The notes beneath the pieces were generated by a model. It had not been told where the DNA came from, did not search any database, and was given only the letters and a program-made list of their open reading frames with translations. Shown one piece after another: positions 10,991 through 23,215 of a DNA stretch of 64,000 bases (its first letter is position 1; each line of letters begins with the position of its first letter). Location of the stretch: NCBI GenBank assembly GCA_958009085.1, contig OY253669.1, forward strand, positions 124,001-188,000, written 5' to 3'. The position numbers and the translations under genes are program-made. Origin of the DNA: Protoeuglena noctilucae (Eukaryota > Chlorophyta > Pedinophyceae > Marsupiomonadales > Marsupiomonadaceae).

Positions 10991-13323
10991 TCACCGCTTG
11001 TTGGGGTCCGGGAGTGTGGCGATGTCCGCGTCCGTGCTCCACGTGTCCGGAATGAGCTCCCTGGCGTAAGGGTACAGGTCGGCATAGGCGGCCACGAGCG
11101 TCGACTCCGCTTGGCCCGTCACTGCGGCATGGAAGGTCGATGCCGGTGGGCGTGTGGGCGCAGCGCAGCGCCGTAACGCGCGACAGGAATCCAATCTTTG
11201 TTACACAGACATGCGCGGCAGAGGTCAGTGAGGTAGGGTAACGCAGCAGGTACTAACTAAAGGGGCTGCACGCCTGGGCCACTAATGGGCCATGCGCACT
11301 GTGCAGCCCAGGGCTCGCTAGTTACTAACTCCTGCGTTGCGAGGTGACCTGACGAGACGTGCTTGGTGGTGAACGTCTGGGGCGCTTTGGGCAGCAGTGA
11401 CATCATGTAAATGATGGCGCCGGCGATTGTCGTGGGCTGCTTGGCGTCCCAAGGCCTGCAAGGGCAGTTAGCCGGCGTCGCTTTGCTTCGCTGCGAGACA
11501 CGCAACCAGCTTTGGACGCAGCCACACACGACATGCTGCCACCAACTACACGCTGCCACTCACCGGTGCGTCTTGGCCCCCGCGCCGTCCGCGTCCTTTG
11601 GCCTCGCACGGTCTGCCGCCTCCTGGCAAGCCTGCGAGAATGCTAATAATGGGGAGGGTCACCTAACTGCGCCTGTGCGCCACCGGTGTGTTACCCATCG
11701 CCACATCAACTGCCCGCTGCGGCCGACACCTCGGTCCCGAGCTGGGACTGGCGTTTCAAGTCAACCAGCGGGGTAAGTGGGTTTTTGGCTCCACAGAGCT
11801 ACAACAAACGCATTCCACGGGCTCTTGCGACCGGTCTAGTGCGACAGCGCGGGACAGGGGGTCACCGGCAATCAGTCGCGTCATGGCTCGGCACCGTCAG
11901 CTGTGGCACAACCCACAGCCCTGCAGGGCGCAGCACGCACCTGCACGAACTTCCAGTGGCTGCTGGACACGATGCCCATGTTGCGGAGGTAGCTGGTGAC
12001 GTTGGCCTGCGCCAAAGGACAACGGCTGGGTTGCAGCCATGCACGCCACGGCACAGACGGCGCAGCATGGCACGGCGCAGGTCGCTGCTCGTCCTAAGGC
12101 GGTCCTCAGAGACTCAACGACACGGCGCAGGTCGGGCTATGGCCAGAGAAAGGGCTACGTGAGTGCCATGGCGTGCACAGCCCGACTGCGACCCCTTTGC
12201 CATCCCAGCCGGCCATGGCAAACGGCGACCCCGCCTTTGCTCGCCTTAACGGGCGACCTGGCGCTGACGAGGAGCTCCCGCCACGACGCGTCGGCCTTCG
12301 CCAGGTCCTGCAATGCGGCCTCCACGGCCTTGTATGCCTTGTTAAAGACCTTGACCTCGAGCCCTGCCAAGGCGCTGACCTGCTTGAGCGTGATGACGCT
12401 GTTGTGGAGGTAGCTGGACCACCGCAGCACGGCCGCGTGCACTGCTGTGTTCTTCTTGCCGCGGATGTGCTGCGGAGAGGGACGCAATGGAGATGCATTG
12501 GTGACGACAGGGCAGTGGTGATGGCGGTGGGCACGTGTGGAGGTCGACGCGCACGCTTCCGCAGGAGCTAAACGCGCACGACAGGCCCGCGCATTGCAAA
12601 ACTTCGCCGCAGTGCGTGGGCAGCCGTGCAGGCTCGACGCCCCGTCTCGTGACTGCAGTCCATGACAGCGGCCACGCACCTGGGGGCAGTTCCGCAGGAT
12701 CTCCGCCATAATGGTCAGCGACCCTTTGAGGACGATGTCGGGTGCGTTGCACAACTCGCACCACCGCCGCAGCTCCCCCTCCGCCTGCTTCATGCGAGCA
12801 TCGTGCCCGGACGACCCCCCCGCCTTGGCCCTATTCATCGTCTGCGCAAGCATCTTCATGCCCTTCCCACCCGAGAGATACGTCCCGACGCCACCATTGG
12901 ACTTGGTGAAGTTCAGCTTCTTCCCGACGCGCTGCGGGGTTCGAAAGGACAGGGTTCGGGAGTTGGCAAGCTCCCGCAGCCCACCGCCACGCGCGTCGCC
13001 GTTCATCGCGGGATTCGTCGCCAGCGAATGATTCCATAATATGGTTACGTGCGATAAGTGCAAAGCAGGACGAAGAAACGCGTCGCGAAACGCACCGAGG
13101 GGTCGTGGTTCTGGTCCTTGTCCTTCTCGCTGAAGTCCCGCCACTCGGAACGCTCATCGAGCATCGCGGAGTCCAGAACCAGGCCACAAGCCTTGCATTC
13201 TACCCTTCCCTCGCGGGGATTGACCACCACCTCGTCGCATCCGCACTCATGGCACTGCGACCGCTGGGTAGCAATCGCGTGCGACGACCGCGGCACGGCG
13301 CCGTCGCGCAAGCGCCGTGTCAT
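10991..13323 (-). CDS. TFIIB: General transcription factor TFIIB
   Basis: Seven exons, complement(10991..11121, 11349..11455, 11564..11631, 11941..12006, 12269..12469, 12680..12931, 13096..13323), about 350 residues. TFIIB bridges TBP and RNA polymerase II at promoters in the nucleus. The N-terminal Zn ribbon is present (CHECGCDEVVV ... CKACGLVL), followed by the conserved RSEWRDF and by NHDPSRVGKKL, which appears only when the 13095..12932 intron is removed and so supports that junction. Two cyclin repeats follow: RGKKNTAVHAAV with SALAGLEVKVFNKAYKAVE, and AGAIIYMMSLLPKAPQ with VTGQAESTLVAAYADLYPYA. The repeats are diverged from plant and animal TFIIB, so a lineage-specific TFIIB-like paralogue is possible. 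The donors at 11348 (GTCACC) and 12268 (GTCAGC) are weak; a nearby GTTAAG could replace the second. Confidence 0.85.
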
Positions 13324-13825
13324 CGCGACAGGACCATAGGCACGCGATGTGCTTGGCAAAAAGCGCTCTGCGCCATTAATAGCGCCGGAGCGTGGCCTGC
13401 ACCTGAAGCACGCTCTGCATGGTGGCCCCCCGCAGCCTGCGGCTGCCGCCGCGCGGTTGCGCTGTCGGTGCTTCTCTATATGGCAAAACGGCGTCCGGCT
13501 GCGTGCAAAGTCGCAGACACCTGCGCTTGTGGACGCGGCTACGCTTCGCACAGCCTAAAGTCGAGCTTCCAAGACACAATAGCCTCTGCTGAGCCAAACG
13601 TCCGTCGACACCTCGCAGAAGGGCTGAATGTGCGTTCCGCTGGCGTGCCCCTTGGGTCCAAAACAAGGCATTGCTTTGACCAGTGACAGGTGACGGGGAC
13701 TGGCGCTTTCAACGAAAGCAGGGCGTGTCCTCCGCGCCTCAGCCCATCGTGCTCAAAATCGAAAATGACAATCGATCAATAAGCAACCGATATCTTAATG
13801 ACTCCTCCGCGCATGACCCGGCACG
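13324..13825. other. Intergenic TFIIB 5' flank / RS-protein 3' flank
   Basis: About 500 bp holding the TFIIB promoter and the downstream end of the next minus-strand gene. No further gene seen. Confidence 0.4.
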
Positions 13826-16800
13826 TCAGCCTCGCCCCCCCTTCCTCATGCCCCCTCGCATGTGCCTCGGGCCCCGCCCCGCCCCCATCCCGCCGCCGGC
13901 ATGCGCGACCCCACCCATGTGCTGCCCCCGACCCGCTCCGGGACCCCCGCCGCCGAACGCCCCCGCGACTTGCCCACCGTACCCGCCCCCGCCCCACCCC
14001 TGCGGGCCGCTGTGCGCATGACCCTGCAGCTGCATCGCCGGCGCCGCTCGCATGCCGTTGCCACGCGGCGGTGGCGGCGGCGCGACCGGCCCGACCCTGG
14101 GCTGGGCCCTGGGGGACGGCGGGCGGTCGTAGTAGTCGTGCTGGGCACCTGCGGGTGATGCAGCGGGGGCAGGTGGTGCAGCGGCGCGAAGCGGGCGGCA
14201 TGGCGGGGGAGGGTAGGGCAAGAGCATAGCGGGGCGGGGCACTGGATGTGATGGTGTTGTTGCCACTGAGTTGCTGTGCGCCCCGGACAGAAGGCGAGGT
14301 TTGTTAGCAGCCAACCAGACAAGCACAGCTCGTGAACATCGCTACTACTCAGGTAGTTTGGAAAGCAAGACAGCAAAAGGTTGAATCGCGATGCACGTGC
14401 CCTCCTAGGCCCGCCCAAGCGATGCGCACCTGCCGGGGCCGCCAGCCACCCCTGGCCTTGCTGTTGCGCATCCCAGCCCTGAGGAGTTCCTGTCGCCGCA
14501 GCACCGTGGGCCGTGTCTCCTGGCGCCTCCTGGGTCCGCTGGGACCTGCGACGGGGCCCCACGAAGCACAGGTGATGGACAGAGGGTGCTGGGGTCACTA
14601 ACACACACACTGCGTCTCGTCAACCCCCCTCACAGCCAACCCCACTCTCAGTCAACCCAACTGTCGGCCATTCCCATGCTCAAACCAACACCGCGTTCTG
14701 TCGACCTCACCCCCGCATCCCCTCCGCAATGCCTCCCACCTGCGGTCCCGGCCCGTCCGCCCCCGCCGCTCCCGGTCGCGGCCCCGCTCGCGCTCCCGGC
14801 TCCGCTCACGCCCCCGCGCCCGCCCCCCCTCCCTGTCGTGCCGCGGGTGCTTTGGCGATGGGGACTGCGACCGGCCCCCATCACTCAACGACCCACTCCT
14901 CGACGGCCGCCGCCCCCCGCGCCTCCCAGCCGGCGACCGGTCCCTGTCACGTGATGGTGAGCGGCTGTCGCTGGGCGAGCGCGTCGGTGACCGGCTGGGG
15001 GTCTGCGACGACCCCGGACCCGACCGTGACCGCGACCGCGACCGCCGCCCCCGCCTCCGCTTGGACTTGCTCAGCGCGTCCTGCATCTTCTCCACGTACG
15101 CGAGCAGCATCTGCGTCATCACCATCTGCTGCACCGCGGCCGCCTCCATCGGGGCACCCCCCACCGACCCCAAAGCGGCGAGGGCGGAGTCGGCCATGGC
15201 GGGGGTCACGCCGGGCAGCGCAGCCCCGGCGACGCCCAGCGCGGCGCGGACGGGGCTCCCGGCGAGCGCCTGGGAGTGCGGGGGCTGCCCGGCCGCCGCG
15301 ACGGGCGCCGGGATGCCCCGGCCCATGCCTGCCATGCCCAGCGCCCCGGGTGCTGCCACCCCGTTGGCCGCGTGGGGGGGTAAGGCGCTGCCCGGGGTCC
15401 CCATGGGCCGAGGGAAGGGCTTGTCGCCGGGCGAAGCGACCGGCCCTGCCCTCGCCAGCCCCACGCCGCTCGCGCCAGGGCCCTCCGCCATCCCGCCGCC
15501 ACCACCCCACGCGCCGGCAGGCCCCGCGCCCCGTCCCGCGCCATTCATACCATTAAAGCCCCCCACCGCGCCGCTCTGCCCCATGCCCCTGCCCCCAGGC
15601 ATCCCTGCAACCCCCACTCCCACGCCCCCGTTGCCCTGCACACGCATGCCGATGCCAGGCATACCCTGGCCTGGCCCCACGTTCCCGCCCGCGACCATCC
15701 CGGGAACCATGCCAGTGGCCATGCCAGAACCCATGCCAGTCTGCTGTGGCAGCCTCCCGCCTTGGGTCTCTGGCACACCACCCATAGGAACCCCACCCAT
15801 CCCACGCCCACCCTGCATGCCACCCTGCATGCCACCCTGCATTCCACCTAACACCCCGCCCGCACCCCCCACCGCGCCTGCCGCCATGCCCATCCCATGC
15901 ATCATCCCTTGCCCGGACATGTGGCCCATCCCACCCGCCCCCTGCGTGTTCATGTAAGCGCCCCCGGCACCCCGCATGCCTCCCATGCCACCCATGCCCA
16001 TGCCGCCCATGCCCATCCCCGCCGCCATACGCCCCTGGAGCATCTGCAGCGCTTGCATGGACTGACCACCCATGCCCATGCTCATGCCTGGGAATGCCCC
16101 CATGCCCTGCGCCCCCATGCCCTGAGCCTGCATACCCTGTGCTTGCATGCCTTGCCCCTGCATGCCTTGAGCCTGCATCCCCGCCTGACCCATCGCGACA
16201 CCCACGCCCCCCTGCCCCATCATCCCACCCATCCCCATGGCCCCCATGCCGCCCATCACGTGCTGCCCGTACGAGGGCAGCCCCGCACGCATGCCCACGC
16301 TCATCGGCACGCCCCCAGGTGAGTCCACAACGCCCCCTCGGTTCCTGCCGGGCGCGCTGCCCTGCGCTGAGCCGGGCCCGCCCATCCCTGGCGCGTGTAG
16401 CGCGGATTGTGGCCCCTCAAAGCTCCCCCGCAACTCATGCCCGGCCTGCTGCGTGCAATGGGGGGGCAGCAGCTACTAGCACAAGCATGCGGTGCGTGGC
16501 TGCATGCAGGCAGGGGCAGCGACAGGCACAAGCGGAGTTAGCTAAGGCCCTGCGTGGCTTTGGCACGGTCAACCGCGTTCTGGCATGCGCAAGAGGGGCG
16601 AGGCAGGCGGGACCGAGGAAGGAAGGGCAAGAGTGAGGCACGCATCGGCAAGGGATGGGGGCAAGGCACACAGCAATGCGTCCATAAACTAACAGGAGGC
16701 AAGGAAAAGCTGGCACAGTGACGATGTACGACATGGTGGCTATGCATGGGTGCAGAGTGTGCAGTGTGGGGCGGCAGCGGAAGGCGCAGAACGGCCGTGA

Positions 16801-18383
16801 GCATGATATCATGGCCCATGGGCCGACAGAGGCCCGCCGCCCTCGCGCAGGCGACGGAGACTGAAAAATGAACAAGATCATGGACGGAACAACCAGCCCG
16901 GCTCCCGAGAGCGGGCAGTGGCTGGGCGACGTGATGGCGAGAGGCACGAACCGACAACCAGAGTGCACGAGGGGTGTTGGGGTGTGAATGTGAGCGTAAC
17001 TGCCTGCTTAGGAATGTGAGAATCTGTGCTATGTGATGTGTGACGCGCGTCTGCAATCGCGCAACAAGGGAGTGTGGGAACATGAGGCAGTTGCGGTGGC
17101 TGTGGTAAGAAATGGCATGACACGGGGGCAAGGGGAACAAGAAACGACGCCATGACATCAACTCATCCATCCTAAAGCCAGCAAAGCCCTAGAGAAAGCC
17201 AGGGGTAAGGCATTGTCAGGGTGCGTTGCATGGTGGTACCCGCACACGCACATGCAACAGAGGGCAAGTGGAGGAAACAACAGGCGTGCACGGGAAGAAC
17301 AGGAACGGATGATGCATGCTAATAACAAAAGAACTCCCCAAAAGTGGCCATGGCTGGCAAACCGCAGGCCCATGGCATGGACATGGCAAAAAGGGCGAGG
17401 GTCCAAGGACCACCGGCGTGTGGTCCCTCAATGACATGCCATTGTTTGCATGCATGGCACCAGCGCGCCCCACACCTGTGGCGCGAGAGGAGGAGTGCGG
17501 GGTGGCGGAGCGGGTGCGGCGAGGGGTCGGCTGGGTGGGGGTGGCGCTGGGACAGGGGCGGGGCTCGGGCCCCCACCCCTCCCGCGGGCCGCGCCTGCGC
17601 CGCCACCTCGGCCGCGGCCGCCCCTGCCCGGCATACCCGCCGGCATCCGGCCCGCGACTGCCGGCGCCGTGCCGGGCATCGCCAAGTCGTGCCCAAACGC
17701 CTGCGTCGCGAAATACGTGGAGGCCCTCCCCAGCTGCTCGTCAGGCTTGACAGCAGCCCGATTCAGCAGATGTGTGCGCGATTAGTATGCGAAAGGCGCG
17801 CGCGCCCTCACCCGCGGCTGCTGGCCGCTTTCGGCCCGACCCCGCCCTCGGGCGTGCATCCCTGCCCCGCCGCGCCCGCGCGCAGGCCCCGCAGACCTCG
17901 GAGGGGGCGCAGGGATGCTCTGACGAGTATTTCCCGCCCAATTGTCTGGCCTGCCGGGCTGCATCGCGCCTCGGTGCGTCCCCCGGGACGCCTGCAGACG
18001 AAGGGACGTCCCCCATCACTCCGCGCCCGGCAAGCCCCCTTGCAGCACATAGGGCATCGCATCGCAGCCATGACGCGAGCTTCACCGTGCTGCGCGGAGT
18101 GGAGAGACCCGTCGTCTCGTCACCGCGCACCGCCGAGGGCGTCTTTGCCGCGGCGCTCGTCGCAGGCCGGTCCGTGGAGAACTCCCCGTCTGAGTCGTCG
18201 TGCGCAAACCTCCTGCAAAAGGTGCAGTCTCACGCTCGCAACGGGGTGCGCACGGCGTCCCGCGGGGCCGCGCTGTCCCCTGCGGGCCGTCCATGGTGAG
18301 GCCGCCCACCTGGCCACCTCCTCGTCCTCCTCCGCCCCCTCCATCATACCAGGGACGCTATCCTCCCCGTAGTACTCCTCCAT
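13826..18383 (-). CDS. Large Met/Gly-rich RS-domain protein of unknown function
   Basis: Seven exons, complement(13826..14148, 14430..14545, 14740..16445, 17476..17745, 17812..17991, 18131..18212, 18310..18383), 916 residues; every junction keeps phase. Order of parts: an acidic N-terminus (MEEYYGEDSVPGMMEG) and a Ser/Asp stretch; an RGG-like region; a short ordered segment (DEQLGRASTYFATQAFGHDL) that is the best candidate for a conserved motif; proline-rich and RGG repeats; about 350 residues of Met-Gly-Gln repeats (GGMGMGGMGG, GMQAQGM units); a predicted helix (MVMTQMLLAYVEKMQDALSK); an Arg-Ser domain (RSRSRSRSGPG ... PSRSPTRSPSDSRS); and a Gly/Arg tail. The composition suggests a nuclear RNA-associated, phase-separating protein. 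I could not place it in a named family. It is divergent from an RRM protein gene. Confidence 0.72.
15780..16190 (-). repeat. Short tandem repeats coding Met-Gly-Gly-Gln in the RS protein
   Basis: Includes three consecutive CATGCCACCCTG dodecamers around 15810..15845 and a run of CATGCC/CCCTG units at 16090..16190. All keep the reading frame (12-nt and 15-nt units), so they expand the Met-rich domain without disrupting it. Confidence 0.75.
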
Positions 18384-18961
18384 GGCGGCCCTCCTCCCCA
18401 AAGCGCACACGAGCGTCCGCGGAATCCCACTTCGTCCCCCGGAGCGGCGAGAGGAGAGACGGCGTGCGTTACCGCGACAGTTTCGCCCATCAGGAAGCGA
18501 AATCGGGTACGAAGTCCGCGAGATGAGCGGGACAAGGCCGAGGATTGACCTCGTCAGAACATGGTTTCCACGCTACTCCGGGAAACGCGGCGCTTCAGCC
18601 GTGACAGTGTTTGTCATGTCGGTCATTTGATCCCCGTCTCCTCGCCCGTTTTCTCCCGCCCGTCCTCTTGCCTCACGCGCCCGAGCTGGGCTTGGACGGA
18701 ACACCGCGGATGCCAGGGTCGCCCAGCGGTCTTGGTCAACCATCAAGCGCGTCGTGGCGGCCGTTCCGAGCTGCGTGGCCCCGGGTTTCCGCGGCCCGGG
18801 TCTCTGCGCTTACGGCGGTGTGGTGCCGCCGCCGTGATATCCTTTGTTTTCACTCTCTCATTTGCGAATAGCTCGGCGAGCGTGAAGCGGCGCGTCTCGG
18901 CGTCGAACCACGCCTCCTACCCTTCCCCCGCCCGCAGTCAGCCTGAACCGCGGCGGGGAGG
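18384..18961. other. Divergent promoter region, RS protein / RRM protein
   Basis: About 580 bp between two start codons of opposite strand. No coding exon recognised; presumed shared promoter space. Confidence 0.45.
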
Positions 18962-21727
18962 ATGCTGCCCACACAGGGAATTCCGAGCGCTGATGCGCTC
19001 GTGGAGGGGATGAGCGCCCTTCAGCTGGGCCAGATGGTGGGTGGGCAGGGGCTGGGCTGCCACGCAGGGACTCTGGCGCGCCCCGCGCCGCCTACAGGCC
19101 GTAAAGCGTTGCCGCATTGCGTCCTTGTGATGTAAGAGGCTTCTTCGTGCCGAGGACCGGCGGCGCGGCCCCCCCCGTCGCCCGCAGCTGGAGAAGGTGC
19201 AGGCCCAGACCATGGCCGGGGACGCGGGCGTGGGCGCATCGGCGAGCGGGCACCATGGGTTGACGGACGCGTTAGAGAGCAGCAATCCCGGCGCGGAGCT
19301 GGGTCGCGCGGGGCCCAGCTCGCCCGCAGACCCGAAGCACCGGCGCACACTCTGGATGGGCGGCCTTGAGCACCACGTCAGCGAGGCGTACATCCTGGCC
19401 GCTTTCCACGCCGCGGGGAGTCACGTGCCGATCAAAGTGCAGAGTGAGCCTTGCTAGGGGGGCCGCTGACTAAAGCACCTGCATCTCTGCGCCCGCGGCG
19501 CGATCTGCTTCCACCCTGTAGTTTTCAGCGCGATCATGCTCAATTGCTTGGCCCCGCGGCCTCCGCCCGCAGTCATGCGCAGCAAGCACGCCAAGCAGCC
19601 GCTGCCGTACGCCTTTCTGGAGTTTGCCACGCACGAGGCCGCGAAAGAGGTTCTCTATGAGTTGGTGAGGGCGTGGACCGTTGCGTTAGAGCCATCGGCG
19701 GCCGCCATCCCGCTTTCTGTGGCGCGCTCGCTGTCACTGCCGCCCCGGCCAGCAACTGCAGGTACCCCTGGTAGCGCCCGCCCCGCCCGCCCGCACAGTC
19801 CGGCAAGGCCGTCCCGGGAACTACGCGTCATTTCCGTCTCAACTGGGCCGCACTGGCCGTGGGGAGCGACAGCACGTCGCAGACTTCCCTCTACGTCAGC
19901 GGCCTCCCTCACGACATGACGGACTTCACGCTGGAGAGGCATTTCCGCGACCTGTTGGGGGACAAAGGTGCGCAGCGGCTCAGTTCCGGCACGATGCCGG
20001 AATTTAACGGCCCTAATCCGCGATCGGGGCCGCGGAGATGTCCGCCCGTGCCTTGCTGTTGTAGGCCGACGCATGCTGAGGTCCTCCGCCCGCCGCCTCC
20101 GCCCCGCGCGGGCGTTCCTCTTCTAATTTTGCTTTCTTTGACGTTTCACGGCGCGATCGCGGCCCGACCCGCCCGCAGTCACCAGCGCCCGGGTCATCCT
20201 GGACCATGCGACGGGGTCCGGGCGCGGGTACGGCTTTGTGCGCTTCTCCGACGTTCAAGCTCGCAACGAGGCGCTGCAGACGCTCTCGGGACACGAAGTA
20301 CGGCCGGGTTACCCCATCCGCGTCTCAGGTGCGTCGCTGGTTGCGGGTGGGACCGCATTGGCAGCATACCCGCACCCTGCTCGCCCTTGCCACCTCGCCG
20401 GGGCTCTCCAAGCTGCTCAGACGTAAGCCTTTAGCACCTGCCACGTCGGAACCCGGATCCATTCACCGAACGCGGGCTTTCCTACCCCTTCTGCACCCTC
20501 CGCACCCTCGCACCGGCCCCGGCGCAACCACGGCACGACCACGATCCCCCGCACCCCCGCAGTGGCCACGGAGAAGCGCTCCCCCGCGCCCACGCTGGCC
20601 AGCCCGGTGCAGGACCCCCTCCACGCGACTCTCTTCGTGGACGGTATCGGGTCCATGACGTCCCCGGACGTGTGGAAGATGTTTGAGGATTTCGGCACGG
20701 TCGTGAGCGTCAAGGTCCCCGGCAACCGCAGCTACGCCTTCGTGACGTTCCAGCACAGGGCGTCCGCGGAGGCGGCCATCCGGGCGCTGCACGAGAGGGA
20801 GCTGCCCACGGGGCAGCTGCGAGTGACATGGTCCAACAACCCGAAGTCGCTCGCCCGGTCGCCCCCCACCACCGAGGGCATGCACTCCGCCGCTTTGTCT
20901 CTCCTGAACCTCCTGCCCCAGCAGGCGCAGGTGGGGCTGCTGGCCGGCCAGGCGAGTGCCGCGTGGCTTTTGCTATCGTTGCACTGCGTCGCGGCCCGAC
21001 ACGACGCCGCCTGCCGACACGGTCGCCTTTGCTGGCCCCGCAGGTCCCCGGCATGTACCTGCTGCCCTACGCCCAGCCGCCCTTCTACGCCAGCGCCCCG
21101 TCCCCCGCGCTCCTGTCCCTCCAGGCCCAGCAGATGGTCTTGGCCCAGCAGGCGGGGTACTCGGCGGCCCCCACGAGCGTCGTGCCCCCGCTGCCCTACC
21201 TGGGCGCCGTGCAGGGCGTGGTGCCGCCCCTGATGCAGCAGAGCTACCTGCAGGGCGGCATGGGCGGGGTCGCGGGGCTGCCGGGCGTGGACGGTGGGCA
21301 GGTGGCGGGTGCCACGGCAGGTAGCGGCGTGGGCACGGCCGCAGAGAGGGAGCTGGCCCTTCAGATAGGCCTGATACAGCAGCAGGCCGCCCAGCAGGCA
21401 GCACAGCAGGCAGCACAGCAGGCAGCACAGCAGGCGGCGCAGCAAGCGGCGCAGCAGAGGTGAGAGGACGGGGCGGTGGGGTGGCTCTGGCCTAGCGGGG
21501 CCTACCAAGGCTGCCAGAGGGGCGCGGCGCGGTTCGCGACACGCGATGGCGATGCGACCAGTCTCCCTCGCGCCCGCAGTGGCCAGTCAAGGCCCTACAT
21601 GAGCGCCGCTGCGCTCGACGTGGGCGCCCTGGCTGGCATGGGGTCGAACCTGGCAGGGCAGGCCCAGGGGCTCTCGGACCAGGGCGCATACCCGTTCCCG
21701 GGATACATCCCCAGCTCCGGCCTGTAA
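18962..21727 (+). CDS. Three-RRM RNA-binding protein, RBP45/RBP47 type
   Basis: Eight exons, 18962..19036, 19188..19443, 19573..19664, 19799..19967, 20179..20328, 20563..20951, 21044..21459, 21580..21727; 564 residues. Three RRMs are visible. RRM1: TLWMGGLEHHVSEAYIL ... LPYAFLEFATHEAAKEVLYE. RRM2: SLYVSGLPHDMTDFTLERHF ... GSGRGYGFVRFSD. RRM3: TLFVDGIGSMTSPDVWKMFE ... SYAFVTFQHRASAEAAIRAL. This order and the LWMGGL signature match plant RBP45/47 and related TIA-1/Nam8-like poly(U)-binding proteins acting in pre-mRNA or mRNA metabolism. The C-terminus is Gln/Ala-rich with a (QQAAQQA) repeat at 21385..21459. Intron 6 (20952..21043) begins CAG|GCGAGT; using the nearest in-phase GT donor would insert about 12 residues. 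The start is the first ATG in frame; the short N-terminus has no targeting signal. Confidence 0.88.
21385..21459 (+). repeat. CAG/GCA-rich microsatellite coding Gln-Gln-Ala-Ala
   Basis: Repeating CAGCAGGCAGCA 12-mers at the 3' end of an exon, giving QQAA units. In-frame and interrupted. Confidence 0.85.
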
Positions 21728-23215
21728 ACGCACACGGCGCCGGCCCCAGGGGTCATTTACAGACCCCTGGCCGCATCGCCCTGGGTGCCTGGACCTCCGG
21801 CACCCCGACCCACCTCTTCCTGGACGCACACCTGGTATTGCCCGGCTCTTTTTAGCACCTGCCGGCCTCGTTGCCCTCCGGGAACCGCCGGGTCCCCGCT
21901 GTATGGTGCCCGTATGTCGCCTGTTTGCGGCTGCCCTCGACACGCCTCTTGCTGCGGCTGGGTCAGACGCCTCTCGCCACGAGGCGCGACCTGGTTCGCG
22001 GTGGGAGCACTCGCGGGCGGCCTGGCGGGCTGCGGGCCTCGCGCACTGGACGGCCCGCGAGGGAGCCTCCCCTTCGCACAGGCGCCGGCCTTGTCACGAC
22101 GAGCTGCAAGTCGTCGACTACACCGCTGGCCACGCCCGGACCTCTTTGCCTTGGCAGGATCACCCTCATCGAGTCAGAAAGCTTTGCGCGGCCTTCTCCA
22201 CGCCTTTGCCGCCAGCCCACGCCCCACGCCACCCCCGCGCCCACTCCACCTTCCGAGCGCCCGTCTCGCGCACCCAAGCCCCGTTTCCCATGTCGCTGGT
22301 TGGTACAGGAGACCCCCACCCTTCGCTGTCAGACACCCAAACGTCTGCAACGCTTGTTCTGCGATCGGCCGCCCCCTCACTTCGCCCCACTTGTTGCTGC
22401 CGCGGGGCTGGCTGCCCGCGGCTGGCCTCCGGGGCCGTTGCGCCACGGGCCCTGGAGGCCCGCACACCGCCGCCTCTGCCGTGCCGTCCCTTGCGCTTCG
22501 TCCCCTAGGACATCCCGTGCGCGCGTCGCCCACCGTAGGCCCCGCTCTGAGACCAGAGAGGGCGTCGACAGTACACCCACGCGCGTGCTTAGGCGCCCCA
22601 CAGTGGGTTGCACCCCCGGGGGCGCTGTCTTGGGACGTCTGAGGAGTTCGAGGCTTCTATTTGCGAATGCTTGGCGCGCTCTTCGGCGCGCTCGTCAGCA
22701 ATGCACGCGTCTGCGCTGCGCATCGTCGCCCCTAATCGTGGGGGTGGCGGGCGTAGTTGTCACGCCGACGGCGCCGCTGCTAGAGCCGCACTCCGCTGCA
22801 CCCACGCCCCCGCTCGTTGGCGTTTCTGAGGCCACTAACATTCAGGTTCGTACCACTCCGTTCCATTCTTTGCCCACTCTTCTGTTCAGGCCTGTGTGCA
22901 CGTCGTCCCCCCGCTCCCTCTGCCGTCTCGTCAAGCCATCTTGCAACCTGCTTTTCACGTAATAGGGGAGCTAGCTGCCATGTCACACATTGAAGGTCGT
23001 TCAAATCTCGCGAAAGCGCGGCAGCTGCGAACACTGATCAGCGTCAAACACCACCGCCATGGGCAGTCATCGACCCTGGTCCGGGATGGCAACAGTGCCT
23101 GCCTGGGTTCTTGCCAGGCCTTTTAAGCTGCTATCCACCACAGCATCGCATCGTCTGCCTATACCCAACAGCGCCCCTGAGCCCGCGACCCTGCAGCCGC
23201 CCCGGCAGGTCGTGA
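21728..23215. other. Long convergent intergenic region
   Basis: About 1.5 kb between two stop codons. It has long open frames on several strands, but all have the Arg/Pro/Ala composition expected of random GC-rich DNA and none contains a recognisable domain. Presumably 3' UTRs plus spacer; an unspliced non-coding RNA cannot be excluded. Confidence 0.4.

Noticed and set aside
12971-13095. TFIIB intron 1 ending at GGGAG (12971)
   Set aside because: No pyrimidine tract; the CCCCGCAG acceptor at 12932 restores the conserved DPSRVG.
14729-15957. Plus-strand open frames over the RS protein
   Set aside because: Pro/Ala/Arg translations antisense to the Met/Gly/RS-coding exon; no splice logic.
21728-23215. 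Possible gene in long plus-strand frames (for example 21871..22962)
   Set aside because: Arg/Pro/Ala-rich translation without domain, splice pattern or codon bias; typical of GC-rich spacer.
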